A DNA stretch of 64,000 bases from Urechis unicinctus (lineage: Eukaryota; Annelida; Polychaeta; Xenopneusta; Urechidae): assembly GCA_034190875.2 (NCBI GenBank), contig CM067344.1:68208027-68272026 (forward strand), written 5' to 3'. Of the stretch, positions 24,466 through 40,048 are shown in pieces. Each line of letters starts with the position of its first letter. The stretch's first letter is position 1. The notes under the pieces were generated by a model that was given only the letters and a program-made list of their open reading frames with translations, did no database searches and was not told where the DNA came from. A program made the position numbers and the translations under genes.

Positions 24466-25421
24466 CGTCGGGATTCGTGAATTATCAAATACGCCGATAT
24501 GTAGTTGCTCAGAATCAGATCTCAATGACTGGCGGAAATAATGCAATATCCTGATATCGGAATCCGAGTCACGCTCTGCAAGACATGTAATATTTATTGG
24601 TATTTATTGTTCAATTTTGTTCTTTTTAGTAGATAATAGTTTTGTATCATGATGTTGTGGAATATGAAATCTTATAAAAATTGCGAATACCAAATTGGTC
24701 ATTGTGCGTTATGATGTTTACTATATATGCACTTGTAGAGACATATCATGTCCAACCTGTGTACAGCCGAATGATCACCTTCACAAACTTTACTTTCTAT
24801 CAAAGATTTGCCTATCACAGGCGCTTAGAAAACAACATTTGATATAAATGGAATACAAAGAAGACTAAAATGTATGAACCATAATTTATTACTTATTGCA
24901 CATGTTCTGGACATACACTCATGAAATATGATTTAACACTAACCAATATTTATATATCATGTACAACTCATTCTTAAAGCACCTGGAAGTACAGCTCAAT
25001 GATAATTACCTGATGCAGTTATACTGGTATGAGGGTTGAATGAGGGTTGAAAATAGTGCTCTCTGATTTGGTGTATTGAATCATGGTCTAGTACCATGTC
25101 ATCACATGCTGGTAAGTAAGGTAAGTATAAGGCTGGATGGACACACCAACACAAGTGTTTTGTATAGTGCCTATAATGGTGGCCACCATCACTTGTAGGC
25201 TGCTTGCACTTGTGAACCTGCTAACTGTAGCACATCACTGCCTCCTACACACAGGGCAAAATGGTAAGTCTGGTCATTTGAACATGGTACGGTGTATGAG
25301 CAATCAGTCGCAAGGGGTACAAGCAGTCAGAGTCAAAAGTGGTTATCAATTTCCCATCCCATATATCACTGTCAACAGTGCTTCATCTCAGTGACAGTCT
25401 CAATGCAAACATACCACTTCC
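24466..25421. other. Intergenic between convergent MTHFR and LZIC
   Basis: Holds the MTHFR 3' UTR, whose end is not resolved (no clear AATAAA soon after the stop), and a copy of a dispersed element at 25119-25175. No coding sequence recognised. Confidence 0.5.
25119..25175 (+). repeat. Dispersed element, copy 1
   Basis: Starts aggtaagtata, has acacaccaacac in the middle and ends agtgcctata. The copy at 44390-44445 shares all three blocks in order, and 55623-55645 matches its start in reverse. Probably a short interspersed element or a decayed transposon end. Confidence 0.7.
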
Positions 25422-25427
25422 TTTATT
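25422..25427 (-). terminator. Candidate LZIC polyadenylation signal
   Basis: TTTATT on the plus strand reads AATAAA on the minus strand, about 380 nt after the LZIC stop codon. Motif and position only. Confidence 0.35.
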
Positions 25428-25808
25428 CTATCATTAAAGTAGATTAGGACTCAGTTCTTTGATTGTAAACTGTACAGCAGAGCAACTTCCCAATATATGG
25501 GCAAGCACTCTGACAGAGCTTATATTCTTCCTCAAGTAGGGGGAAATGTTGAAATTAAGATAATCACCTGGAGCAGAATTGTCATTGCAACATAGCAAAT
25601 GTTACATTATAGTGCAGAGATAAAATTAAAGGGCTTAAAGCTATACTAATAGGGTGCAATCTGATTGGCTATACTTTGAGCATTTCAAATTAGTGGCACA
25701 ACCATAAAATCTACAAAAGCACATAGGAGATATCTCATTGGCAGAGATTACCAAGCCCCCAAATAGCCAAGTGGTTTTAAGATTAGACGTTATGACAAGC
25801 AGCGTGCT

Positions 25809-27058
<1,250 letters not shown>

Positions 27059-29133
27059 CTATCTTAAATCTAACTTAGCTTCATCAGCCTTACAGAAATC
27101 ACACGATCACCACAACAACAAATCACACACATAATTCCGGAGGTCTATATGGAAACGTGGCACTATATTTGGAAACAACCTTACACAAAAGACTCATGTT
27201 GCGCGTGGGCGTATGAGCAGGACATCAAAGCAGAGCGAAAATGGTCACAAATAGCGAAATGGCAAATATGGTCAGAAATAGCAATCAAGTACAAGTATCA
27301 TCCAGATTGAATATTGTTTACCTTACAACATCCTGAAACATAGTTCAATAATTAAGTGAGTCCATATTCCCTTGAAAATCGGTCCACATTTTCACCGTTA
27401 AAACAGAGCTCAATTAGAACAGCTGGCGTTCTAATGTTAAGGATCGCAACATGGCATATGCTGTAAGTGGTATAATATGATCACTCCGCATGAGTAGCGG
27501 CCAGGTAACAAAATAGAGGAATTGTGATAACCAATAATGCTCAGTTATAGCGTGCTCTTTGGTGAATTTGACTTACACCATCAGCTTGACACGATAAATA
27601 AACCACGAAGGAGATCGTATGCACAAAATGTACACACACGGGCAAAACCGAATAGCATTCTAACTTAATCACGACGAAATATCTACTGAACGACCCATAT
27701 TTGCATCAAAGAACATTAGTTTGGTTTGGCTATGTATTGCCTTCATGGGCAAGTAACCGGAAATTCCATGAATGCTTATTAATTAATGTCGTGTCGTGTT
27801 CCATCAGATAATACGACTTTGTTGCAGACAATAATTTGAAACCAGGATCGTTGTATTTCGCTGTAGATGTTATAGGATTGCCTGGTATTTGGTACGGCCG
27901 GGTGCTCACTCACGATCGCCCATAATTAGCTAAGCGCCATACATACCCATGGCCAGCCAATATGCGCGCAAAACAGGCGAACAATCGATAAGCGAAGGCA
28001 CGCGGGAATCGATCGCCAGGATGCAGCCACTCACATATGACGTATATCCATTAACGTTAATTCGTTTGTTGGTCTTTCTTTGTTCTACGTATGTTTATGC
28101 CAAACTGCTCAGCCGCATTTCTAATGTATCGATGTCATCATACTCAAATCGTGCCATGCTGATGTACGGCGGTGTAGGTGACTGAATCTAAACATGCGAT
28201 TACTAAAGGAGCGAATTTAAGATAATGAGAATTATGTTAATAGCAACACCATATTGAATACTTATCTTTGTTGAATTTGGCTTTATGACAACATCGCGGT
28301 CTCGCGCAATGCGGCTTCAGAGAGTGACGTCACATTGTTGGAAACGGACGTCACTAGAATTCACATATTTACTCAGTGACATTCTGGTCCGGTCTGAGAG
28401 GTAATATCAAAGATAGCTTGTAACAGGATATTATGAATTTACACGGTCATTTCGACAGGGGATTTTATGTATTGAAATTGCACCAGTTATTGAAGGGAAG
28501 CGCGACATATTCTCAAGCTCGGTCCCATTGGTTCAACATGATACCACTTATGTACATGTAGATTCTTTTTCGTTCAACGATTATCCAAACCCACGAGTGA
28601 CCCGACTGCACCAATCAGCGACGTCGCAAAAATGATGTGACGGCGAAAATATGGAGAAAATAAACACTTCTCTCACACTGATGGTTTGGCAATACAGCAT
28701 TCGTTTGGATTTAAATGTCTAGTAACCTTAGCAAACGATTTGGTCAAAACATTTCAGTTCCCATTTTTTGCTAGGTCAGGCAAAATTGGTTAGTCATAAG
28801 AAGTCGCATAAGATTGGAGCTCAGCAGAAGATGCAAGCACAGAACCTTTGAACCAGTTGTTATTGCAGCATTTCGTTTCGATAATAATAGCCTCCTGAGT
28901 CTTCTCGAAGACATCCCATAAGTGCTTCAATGATGACAGTGATAATTTTTTAGCGTACGAGTCCGGGTCTAGAGAGTTCACTCATTGGGGGAGAAATGCT
29001 TCAAGCTACAAGTCAACATGACCGATGACACATAGTTCAGAATCACAGCCCACATGCGAGGGTTTTACGCAAGGAGACACGCTTTATCTGTTTATAGCAA
29101 GTCTCACCCAAATCTCAGAGACAGATGTAACAG

Positions 29134-29285
29134 CTTTTTTGATTTTTGTCCCAGTGATTAAATCCCACCCCCATCCCCCCTTCCCCCCCTACCCCCGCCC
29201 TGCTCACTTCTTTTGATTTTTGTCCCAGTGATTAAATCCCACCCCCATCCCCCCTCCCCCCCCCCCCCCCCCCCTGCTCACTTCA
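29134..29285 (+). repeat. Tandem duplication with C-rich tail
   Basis: Two direct copies of tttttgtcccagtgattaaa plus a C-run and ctgctcacttc. They differ mainly in the length of the C tract (second copy up to about 18 C). Confidence 0.9.
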
Positions 29286-31990
29286 CAACGAAGCGTATCG
29301 CAGAGGACTAATAATGGTAGCCATGGAGACAAATCCCGGAATGATAAAAATAAAATTTATGTATCGAGGATCAAACGGTGCTTTGGGACCTTAGTGTGGC
29401 CACGCCATTCATATATGTTCTTATTCCATCCATCCCAGATGGTAAAAGATAAAGGCCATACTTGGTTTCGTGGGATTTATATTATGGGGTACAATGTCGT
29501 TATTGGTTCTGGGTACGACCCCCTCAATTAGTAATGTATAATAGGCACTCGTGCCGTTTCTAAAAGAGTATTTCAACAATCGTATCTGTATATAGCACGC
29601 GAATGCGAAACGGAATTAGGTCAGACTGGCATCGGGGCACTTGATAGGTAGTCGAGATATGTCACGAGTGGAAGGGGTGCAAATGGCGCGGATCACGAGA
29701 ACAGAAATCCCGCCAGGTGCGACACGTGAGTGGCATGTGGATTCCGAATTCAAGCAAACCAAATTAAAGTTTTGTGTGATGGTGCATACATTGATGGGAA
29801 GCTAGAGCCAATGCGAGCGGCGAGATAACAACGATGTGGATGACTTTTATCAGTAAACGCATGGTCGAATGGATATTAGTAGGGCATAGATACGATACGA
29901 ACCAGGGGACACATAACAAGGGTAGCGCGGCGATGGTACGCCACGATTTACTCCAAAAGTCATGTATTCATTTATAGGAAATGTTGTGGGAGATCTATCC
30001 ACATCTATTAGTATAAGACAGAGAATGTACAACATTCCATGTGGCCCTTATCTTCTGATCACAAGGAGAATTTCATGGCTATGCTGGGGCTTATCGTAAG
30101 GCGTCTTTACATTGCACTCGTTTTATTGTGAGCTTCCTCTGGTCAAATGGCTGTGGTATGGTATTGAGTGCCTAACTGTCTGTTACGGATACCAATAAGT
30201 AAAATCCTACACTGCACCATGCGGATACTCAAAGCGCTGGGCGCATATATGTATGTCTGCTATCTGAGAGCGCCCGCTTAAACTTGTATATTATGCTGTT
30301 CCCCAGAAATGGCATGTCGCGACAGATGTGTATACGGACAAGGGCTTATTGGTAAAAGGCCATTACACCCCCACTGTATTAATGATTGATAGCAGCATAG
30401 AAAAGTGCATAGGGGTACAATCCGACAGTGGACTTGGCGGGGGACTTGGCCGTGAAACAGTCCACTACGGCGGGTTATGGGCTACTATACATGGTATTGT
30501 GACCCCATCATTACCAGGAAACTCGTATTTCATTATGCGTGTGTGCATTACAAATGAGATCAGATCAATAGCGCGCCGGTGTTCCCCATCTCTGGACGAC
30601 TCCCACTAATACACGGTGGAGTCACCAACCCCGGCAACCCGATGGACAGAAACTGCACTATTTCTCTGGATTCCACCTTAAATCTCGATATCAAGTGTCC
30701 GAGCACTGGCGCGTTGATGTCTACAGATACGCACAACACGTGCTCACAGAAAGGATTGACTCGGTTGTATTGGTTTTGCTTGATCAGGAAACTTCTTATC
30801 ATATACATACAAACCCAATGTCCCGTGGACTAAGAATTTAAGTAGGCAAAGAAACTTGCTGTCCGCCCTGTAGATAGGGGAATATCCGATCGTCAATCAT
30901 TTGGGGCGAGGTAACTTGTTTGGAATTTAAGGTGACACGTTATTTATTTCCTTTCATACCATTGCGAGTTAACTCCATTTCTTCATAGCGCAACATAGGC
31001 AGTTAACAAACGATTGACATTCAGTGTTTTATTGCCACAAATTATTACGATGAAAATTTATGTCCCGCACCCTTGAACCAGGGTTATTGTTGACAATAAC
31101 CTATTCACCCAGTTGTCTGCCATCGGCCTCGCGTCTACAAAACAGACGGCGATCTCATGAGAACAGTCGGGCCCCAGAAGACCTTTTCTCAGGACAAATA
31201 CGTTAGTAAGGTTAGTGTCATAATTTACGAACGTTATCCCACACCTGACAGAAGTGAAAATGACTCTGAAGTTTCTTCTTTTCCTAGCAAATTCAGCGAT
31301 GGAATGGGAGGAAACAAGGATACAGTTTGACGAGTTAATGATTAAGTTGGGACATAGAATTGGGGTGTGGAAGCAGGATACTGCCGGACACCACAGTAGC
31401 TGTCATAAAATCCCTAGAGCATTGGCGCTCCCTCATACCGTCCCCTCAAGCGTGTCCCATAACTGCAACACGTCTAAGCAATGGGATGCATTCTGTAGAA
31501 ATTCATTTCCGGAGCATGAAACCAACATAATAACAAACACCAGTATGTTGAGTGTATTTCTGTTTATTATGGGAACACCACCAGGATCAACATCGGAGAA
31601 TCGTTATAGCCATTCACAATAAATTCATTGTATCTTGCGAGATTCAGGGTCAATAATGAGAACAACACAATTAGCCAGCTGTAACACATAAACCAATAAT
31701 GATTCCTGTACAACACCATCCGACACAGTCCTCAACGCACGTGTCGCATACCAATAGAAGTTTCCGAGCACCCTGCTTTCAGGATCAATGCATTATTGTT
31801 TATCTGTTTCGTAGGCACTCGGATCCCGACGGCGGGCTGCTTAGAATTGGACTATATTACGACACACTGCTCGGAAACCACGACTTGACACGAGTTCCAG
31901 GGAGCTAGTCAATCATCAATACCGTATATGTCGCCAAATGAGATTCAAGCAATGACAAAGCATTCACCAAATACATGTAGCCATAGTATT

Positions 31991-32093
<103 letters not shown>

Positions 32094-33656
32094 GCTATAC
32101 ATGTAGTAGTTTTGTAGCAGTGAATGCATTGCTAGACCCTATTAAGGCAAGATGGGGTGTTTCTCAAAACATCAACAATACTATATGGAATGCTTGAATA
32201 CAATGTAAAAGCAGTCAATCACTAAGTAATGACTGTTGTGTGCTTTGGTGGACCTCTCAACGCTGAACTCATTACAAAATCACCTTTGTTCTAATAACCA
32301 GTCGTGTCAGACCATCCAGTGGCAAGGTATAGTGCTAATCTAACCAAGTAACTTATCTTTCAATTCTATTTGCTTGGCTTTGCTAGCTGTTTGTCACCTC
32401 TGTCTATTGTAAGAGTTCACATGCTATCCAGTATTGTAAAGAAATCCACAGAAAATGACATCATCAAGATATTTCAATAAACACAAACTGTCATTACACA
32501 AAACATTGACTTTGACAAGATTTTCTTCCTGAGGTTTCAAATCCAACTGACATTTTAAAGAAAGTTATTCCGAGGTAAACTGAGCAACACATCTCACATG
32601 GAGCAGGCGAACAGTCACATACCATGGTGTGACAAGTTTATAATAAGGTTCCACAATATACACACACCATCTACCACTGTATCAGAGTATATCACAAGGT
32701 CCTAAAAGAAAACTTAAACAACTTCCTGCTACTCTAAATATTGCACAGTTTGATGATGTCTGCTGTGGGTCACATAAGCTGATGAAAGTTAAACAGAGGT
32801 TTAAGAAATGTTTCATGAGATGTTTTGTTATGATACGGTATGCATATTGACATGGTTCTATTGAAGTTACAGGGGCAACCAGTAATCAACTGAGTGAGAA
32901 GTTATGAGGGGCAACCAGTACTCAAACGAGAGAGAAGTTACGAGGGGCAACCAGTAATCAAACAAGTGAGACATCTGAAGATGTTCAGCTTATAAAGATG
33001 CAAGTAGCATGAACACAACAAAGACCTGTATTATGTTAGGGTGTTTATCTTACCAGGATGATTTGTATGGTGAAAGAAAGGATATAACAGCAATATCAAC
33101 ATTGGGTGCATATCTTATAAACCCATGGGTGGAATAGAGGGGTAAGGGGTGGGGTAGATGGTGGGGGGGGGGGGGAGGAAGAAAGTGGTATAGTGAGAGG
33201 GGGAGAGGTTGTGGGGGGGGGGGGTGTTAGGTCGACATAAATTCAAGGCATATTCATATTAATGCTCATCATGTATGTAACTTTCAAAGGCAAGTATCCA
33301 AGACCCCAAGGACAGAACTAGATTAAATATGCAGGTACAAATGCTATTACTAGTTCACATTAGGAAAACAACCAGCTACTTCCTTATAACCAGAATTATA
33401 CCGTTTCATCTGCACATATCAATCTGATGTACAAAAGAATAGCATTATATCACAAAATATTATATGAGGAAGGCTTTATGGAAATCATTTCAATGACAAA
33501 AATAATATAATGTGCAACAAGAAACGTACCAGACCAAGGAATACTGAATAGAAGGACATCACTGGGGCGAAACATAAGCAAATGGGTGCAGGATTGAATG
33601 AGAATTAAAACAAGTCTCTAGTGCTATAAATCATAGGGGTTACAACACAGTAATTG

Positions 33657-34235
33657 TCACCGTTTCTTCTTGGCCTGTTTGGCACTTTTCCGCCTCTTGA
33701 GGATCATTTGATAGAGATTTTCTAGAGCCTCATCAAGACCTTCCCCGGTGATTGCGCAGGCACCATGGACACCGGTCAGTCTACCGGAAGAGGACACTTC
33801 ACTCAAACCCAACAGAGTTTCAATGTCACTTGGTTCATGTGCCCCAGGCAAGTCCTGCTTGTTGGCTACGATGAGTATGGGCACCCCAGCTGTTTCTGGA
33901 GTGCGAGCGGTCCGTAATAACTCCACTTTAGCTTCCTCCATTCGATCACTGTCCACACTGTCCACCACAAACACAATCCCATCTGTTGACCTTGTGTATG
34001 ACCTCCACAACGGTCTCACTTTATCCTGACCTCCAACATCCCAAATCATGAAGCTAACCCCTTTGGCTTTTCCCAGAGTTCCCTTGATTTTTTCACAATT
34101 AAACCCCACAGTGGGAACTGTGTTCACATACTGGTCGAATTTAAGTCGGTAGAGAACTGTGGATTTGCCAGCTGAGTCCAATCCGAGCATGACCAGATGC
34201 ACGGGTTGGTCAAGTTTAGCAAAACTTCCCCCCAT
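33657..34235 (-). CDS. ARL4-type small GTPase
   Basis: A 192-residue Arf-family GTPase in a single uninterrupted frame, the same length as human ARL4C (vertebrate ARL4 coding regions are also intronless). ARL4 proteins act at the plasma membrane and recruit cytohesins. Seen: Gly2 for myristoylation; P-loop GLDSAGKS at 18-25; switch I threonine in TVPTVGFN; WDVGGQ at 65-70 with the catalytic-type Gln; NKQD at 125-128; ACAITGEGL for the guanine base. The C terminus KRRKSAKQAKKKR is the basic tail typical of ARL4, which serves for membrane and nuclear targeting. Insertion of charged residues after switch I (EKIKGTLGKAKG) also fits ARL4 over ARF1. Which vertebrate paralogue (A, C or D) it matches best cannot be told; it is probably the pre-duplication type. 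A 5' UTR exon further right is possible but not shown. Confidence 0.95.
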   Translation of the reverse strand: MGGSFAKLDQPVHLVMLGLDSAGKSTVLYRLKFDQYVNTVPTVGFNCEKIKGTLGKAKGVSFMIWDVGGQDKVRPLWRSYTRSTDGIVFVVDSVDSDRMEEAKVELLRTARTPETAGVPILIVANKQDLPGAHEPSDIETLLGLSEVSSSGRLTGVHGACAITGEGLDEALENLYQMILKRRKSAKQAKKKR

Positions 34236-34649
34236 CTGCCCCCATCACAGTTGTCTCCTGGTTGCTTGCAACAGTATTCCTAGTATGATGATCACTAGCA
34301 CTAAGCTTCACAACTAACAGGGGGTTCACTCCTATGCAGATGTTCCGCTGTCTGAGTCGCCTTGTGGTAGGATCACAGACGCTCTGTTGTTAGGATAGCA
34401 TTTCGGGACTCTCCTCCACACACACACAGCGGAGGTTATACAGCTAGAAGCCAATAATATCTAGCTACAACACGATATGATCCTTATGGCAATACTCCCG
34501 GCTTCAGTCACTTCTGGCGCGAGGTACAATCAGAAGTCACTCGCCATAGTTATCTCGGCATTCCGATATTCCATTACTATTGATTCCAAAACGAGCGAGT
34601 AATGCATAAGGGAACGATGGCAGAGGAATGAGTGGGGTCGGGACGACCG

Positions 34650-34673
34650 CAGCAGCAGCAGCAGCAGCAGCAG
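34650..34673 (+). repeat. CAG triplet repeat
   Basis: Eight tandem CAG units about 415 bp upstream of the ARL4 start codon. Frames through it (poly-Gln plus, poly-Ala minus) have no other coding support. May lie in an untranslated exon. Confidence 0.95.
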
Positions 34674-37600
34674 CGTGTAACCATGGGCACCGCAGGCTAC
34701 AACAGAGACAAACATACATGCGTAGGGAGACTTAAACAGTACTTAAGGTGGTGCCTGTGGCAGCTCGCCGACCGCTTTACTGACAGCTGTCACTCGCTGG
34801 CACGCGGCCACACTCACACACAACACACTGACCTGATCCCTCAAAACAACACATCATAACCTGATAATCTAACTATATCCTGCAACAGCTTACCGCACAA
34901 ACCCGTTGGGAAAACACACCAGATCCCCGAGTGACGATCAGTCAGTAAAGAGCCAGATATGGAAATAATACCTGGCATGTAACGCTCGATGATTAAAGGA
35001 AACTGTCCAAATTCCCCGTGACAGTACATTAAAAGTTTCAAATAACATGCTGAATATACAATTTAAAGACACAATGGACAATGTAAAGTTAATTAATTAG
35101 GTGACCAGATCCGACACTGACAACCGCAATACAGAGTGGACTTTAACCCTAACAACTTTTGTATACTCATGCGACCCAATCGAGTTTCAGCCTCTAAAGC
35201 CTCTGATGTATTCACTTCGTAGTAAATGATTCTTCCGTTGTTCAACAGAAGAATACCACCAATGGCCGTATAATGAGGCCGGGGGACCCGGGGGAACCCG
35301 GTCTGGTGAGCAGAGAAAGAACGCCGTGATATCAACGTTATTATCAACGATCAAAAGAGTAACGAGCAGCCCCTGAGGACAGCCCCAGCTAGATACACCA
35401 TTCAGACCTACCCCGCATTGATCAAAGACTCGCAACACCAAACTAAATCTCTCTTTTTTCCGACAAGGCGTTATATCACTGGGCCCAACACGAGAATATT
35501 TGTAATGTAGGCGAAGAGGATTGATGCGAGCGAGTCGAGAAAGCCGTGGGAATCGTAGAGCGCTGGAGAGCAAGGCTCAACTGCTTACTGTTCTCACACC
35601 CTTGACAGCTTCTCTTTCACCACCGACGGCTGTCGATACTACCTGTTAACCGCCCCAACAGTTGGAGTACTCTATTTAAGGCTAGTCTAGCTATACGACA
35701 TTCTACATGAACATCACTAAATGGACAGAACAGTGTGCATAGCAATGAGGAGTCACAGAGGACAAATCGGTCTCAATCGGTAGCAGCAATCATGTACAAA
35801 ACGAGACCTCAATCAATCAAAATTTAGGGGTTATTCAGTCAATCATAGTTATGTAAAACAAATTTTCAGGCCATTCAGTCCAAATCAGGAAAACATCAAG
35901 GCAATCATGAGCTCTTTCATATAATCTACTCAGGATAATCTATTTAAATGGTTATAAATCAGTAGAAGTCTGATAACAAATTGTCTACACCTAGACAAAA
36001 TTAATGATCATCAGTGATTCATATAAACTCAACCAACCCAGGACAATAACAGGACACTCACATAGACACTTGAAGCAAACCAGTCTAAAAAAAACAGCTT
36101 AATGTAAATTGATAATTCATAACTTCAACATTTTATAGAGACTAGAGATTTTATTTCAAGAGGAATAGTATTAGGTCCATTCAATACAGACATTTTGTTT
36201 TCAGCAAAACATACAACTTTAGAGGCCAACAGAATATATAAACATGAAAGGCCCAAGCCCCTTGGTTCTACATATGTTTGCAACTGAGTGCAATATAGGG
36301 TTTCCCTTCAAGTGAATTTAGTAGGTTGGTTGATCAAGTGATCAAGGCAAAGAATGTGTCTTGCATCATGTTTTAGTCAAAATATTTTGTAAGGGTATTA
36401 TGTGGCTGTAATAAAATTCTTAACTCAGTTTTCTGTTAAACCAAGCAAAATCGACCAGATTGCTTGACTCTAAAAAACCTATTCTTTGAGGCTTTGATTT
36501 AGCATCGGTCAATATTTGTCAGGTATCAGCTGAATACAAAAGGCTAAATAAAGATCATCGATATGGCTGGAAACACATTTACCTCATGTGGCTCTTATGG
36601 ACCATCCACCACAGTTAAGCGAGGTAATTAAAAATGAGGCAATGTATCGATATGTACAGATGGGTGATACTGATAGGCAATACACAATCCCATTGGCCAA
36701 AATAGTTCCAGTTAGGCTAAATCCAATTTACCATTAATAACTCCAAATCCAGTGGAACAAGATCATCAAAACCACGGGAGCCAGGTACCTTGCATTATCA
36801 GACTTATGCTCCTGAATATGTTAGAATATGACACAATAATATATTAATATTATTATGTAATCATGCTCCGATTGTCCCGTCGGCAGACCAAACCAGTTTA
36901 CGTACACATTAAGTCGTAGATTGTAACTAGCCTAACGACTAGCTGTGCACAACGTCTTATTGACCAATGGGTCAATCGTTACAGTCATATATTTATATTA
37001 CCGTCCGACCGGGGCTAGCTCAACGACCAACATATAGATATACGGATATGAGAATGCAGCTAATTCCGTAGAGCTAATTGTAATAGGCATTCATTGTTAA
37101 AGAGAGCACAGTCAGTGTAGTATATTATAAGCCTTAACTACCGCGACGACCAGCGTACATCTCAGCTACCTGGCCACTCGTAACGTAAGCACAAAAGTGT
37201 AACGCAACCATAGCCTCACAGGCTGTTGCCATTTGCCAAGTAAAAGACCGCGCTTGCCTTTTGGGCTGAGATATCAACAGGCTATGATTAGCTATGACAT
37301 GAAATGCTAATTATGTATTAAGATAAACATTAAACTCACCAGCTGCAGATAAGTTTCTGTATATAGACAGAAAAGATTGATAATTTTCACGCCCCCTCAC
37401 CTCTACGGACCGACCAACACGAACCTGTCAAACCACCGCTTGTGTATTGATTGACAGCCTCGCTTTGAATCCAAAACAAGGTTAGCACGCATGCGCATGG
37501 AAATTTAACGTTATGATGGCTGTCCGCGGTTCTCGTTGCATACTTCCTTGTCAATGCCACACCAGCCCAGGCAAAGAAACTCCGCCTCTGACAGCGCCAC

Positions 37601-37853
37601 GCTATTTACTACTTTCGATCTCTCACATCCGCGCTAAGGTGGCATCAGATCATCAAAACACCAGGGGCGAGTGCCTTGCCTAATGCCACACCTGCCACAT
37701 CAGGCCAATATTGGCTGTTGTTTCTGTTTAAATACTGTTTGTTTCACGATATATATTTATGATATATTCACATACACATAACCACCCGTTGGATCTTTCG
37801 TTTCGTGTCTTACTCATTAAATTGATAGGATTTTTATTGAAGCCGTCTTGCAT

Positions 37854-37884
37854 CTAGCTCCGGTCGAACGGTAATATAAATATA
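37854..37884 (+). repeat. Dispersed 31-bp repeat, copy 2
   Basis: Identical over 31 bp to 5769-5799, same orientation, and again followed by acgtcttgta after a short insertion. Confidence 0.85.
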
Positions 37885-39043
37885 TACATCAGACGTCTTG
37901 TAGGCCTATTTAAGTATCTTGCATCAAGAAGTTAGTTACAAAAGAGCTATCGAACCCCTTTTAACTGAATAAAACCAGGTCTTGATTAGTGTGTCTTTTC
38001 GATACTGGAAATACGTTTGCCCAGTGCCTTCATACAAAAAATACTTAACAAATTATTTTCCTCCGATTATGTCCATTATCACACTTGAATCATGGAGTTT
38101 GACATTACTGCCAGGTCGAGGGAGGTCTTTGTTGCGTGCTTACCTGCTCACTAAGCACATTTTGCTAATTCGGGCAACCATAGTTGGTAGCGGTTATCAC
38201 GTGACATATACATCTCCTCATGAGTGTAATCTCAAACCAAACAGGAACGCCTACTAGCTGTCATATTTACGTATGTGTGAACAGATTTGTCTGTTAAATC
38301 ATTGGTAGACAGTATCTTTTGATTGCGGTATGTTTATCAGAATATGGCGCTTTAACTTTACAAAATAGAACTCTAGAAAACCAGGTTTCAAAAATTGCCT
38401 TGATTTTTTGCGTTGCATTTTTGTTGATGAATGACCATTGCCGTTGCCCATTGGCATTGGCATTGGTGACTAACTCGACCAACCAGTCGCACGTGAATTA
38501 CCCTATCTAGTTGTGTTCATATATTGTTTTATTTGTGGGTCAAAAATATATTGCGTATGCGACCATGGTCTTTGTACTTAGTGATACGATCAATAACATT
38601 TAAGTAATCATATTACCTGTACTCTGTAGCCCTGTGCTGCTGTGCAGACGTTTCATTTCATTATACGTAGTCTGTTGTTCAGACTACGTTATTGACCATG
38701 TAGGTTAAACAATATGAGAGTCGTGAAATGGACTAGACTAGACTTAAAGTACTAAGGTTGTTTAAACACATTGACCGCCACTAAGTTTTGAGATTGATAC
38801 TCAAACTGATAAATTGATGATGCCGTTGCATTCTCTTGTAGTTGTACCTGCAGTTGGTACTAGTACTATAGGATATATAGCCTGGATCAAGGATGACAAA
38901 GTTGAAACTCCTCTATAGTTTAAGTTATCAATATTTTCTTTATATTTATTCATCATCAATCTCCTGTAACTAATAATTTATTGAAAATATTCTGGACTTT
39001 GTTTCTGCAGAATTCAATTTTTCCAGGCTGAGAATTTTCTGAG

Positions 39044-39904
39044 ATGACGATCTTCTACAGTGTGATAGCGCGGGGTGAGACCCCACTATGTAGTCACCAA
39101 AACCAGACAGGCAACTTTGATGAGGTTGTGAGGTCCATGCTTCCCAACATTCCCACAAGAAATGATGCCAAAACAACATACACATCTCACAAGTAATTAT
39201 CAAAATATTTCTACTGTTCAATTCCTCTTGTAAATCTAGAAGGTGGTGCAAGGTGTAGGAAATTTGAAATACTGCAAATAACCCTTCAATGATGAGAACC
39301 ATGCCTTATTTAGCATACTGCTCTATTTACCCCAAATCTGATTCCTCTGGTGAACTGGTGTTGATGGTTATTTTTTGTGTGTGTGTTATTTCAGCTACAT
39401 GTTTCATGTTATGATTGACAATGGAATCATCTACATGTGTGCAAGTGATCCTGAGTTTGGCAGAAGACAGCCGTATGCTTTTCTCACTGAGGTTATGATC
39501 AGTCCTTTTTCTCTTTCAATGATGAATATGATATACTGGCCTTAGTGGTAGTGTGACTCAGTCAGTCAATGTACAGGGAATTTGGCTCAGAACTAGAGGT
39601 TTGCTTGATCAAACCTTTCCTGGTGATGTATATTAAATCACAGTGTCTATTAGTATCATGATGATGATGATCATCATTATTATAATCATTTTCAACACCA
39701 TTACCATCACCGTTATCATCATAAGCATTCTGATTTTGTTAGGTTAAAAGTGACAGGAAGCTCTTAGCATTACCTTTTTTTGCTGTTGATGTGTAGTTGA
39801 AAAGAGAATTCCTCTCAGGCAGCTTGTCACACAGAGCTCAGTTTGCCATGGAGAACGAGTTGAATCGGGACTTCAGCCCAGTTATGGCTACACAAATGGT
39901 ATGA

Positions 39905-39993
<89 letters not shown>

Positions 39994-40014
39994 CACACAT
40001 ATGCACAAACACAT

Positions 40015-40048
<34 letters not shown>

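Larger units (their letters stand above)
34236..39043. other. Intergenic, ARL4 to VAMP7
   Basis: Divergent upstream space of ARL4 (minus) and VAMP7 (plus). It holds a CAG repeat at 34650-34673, the second copy of the dispersed 31-bp repeat, and a possible minus-strand donor (CTGCAGCTGGTGAGT, around 37337-37351) that could end an ARL4 5' UTR exon. No coding sequence recognised. Confidence 0.5.

Noticed and set aside
31254-31622. 122-codon plus-strand frame
   Set aside because: No recognisable domain, no splice or promoter context, and codon make-up is unremarkable in a gene-poor region.
34537-34859. Poly-Gln / poly-Ala frames around the CAG repeat
   Set aside because: Only the triplet run looks protein-like; flanks match nothing and the region is upstream of an intronless gene.
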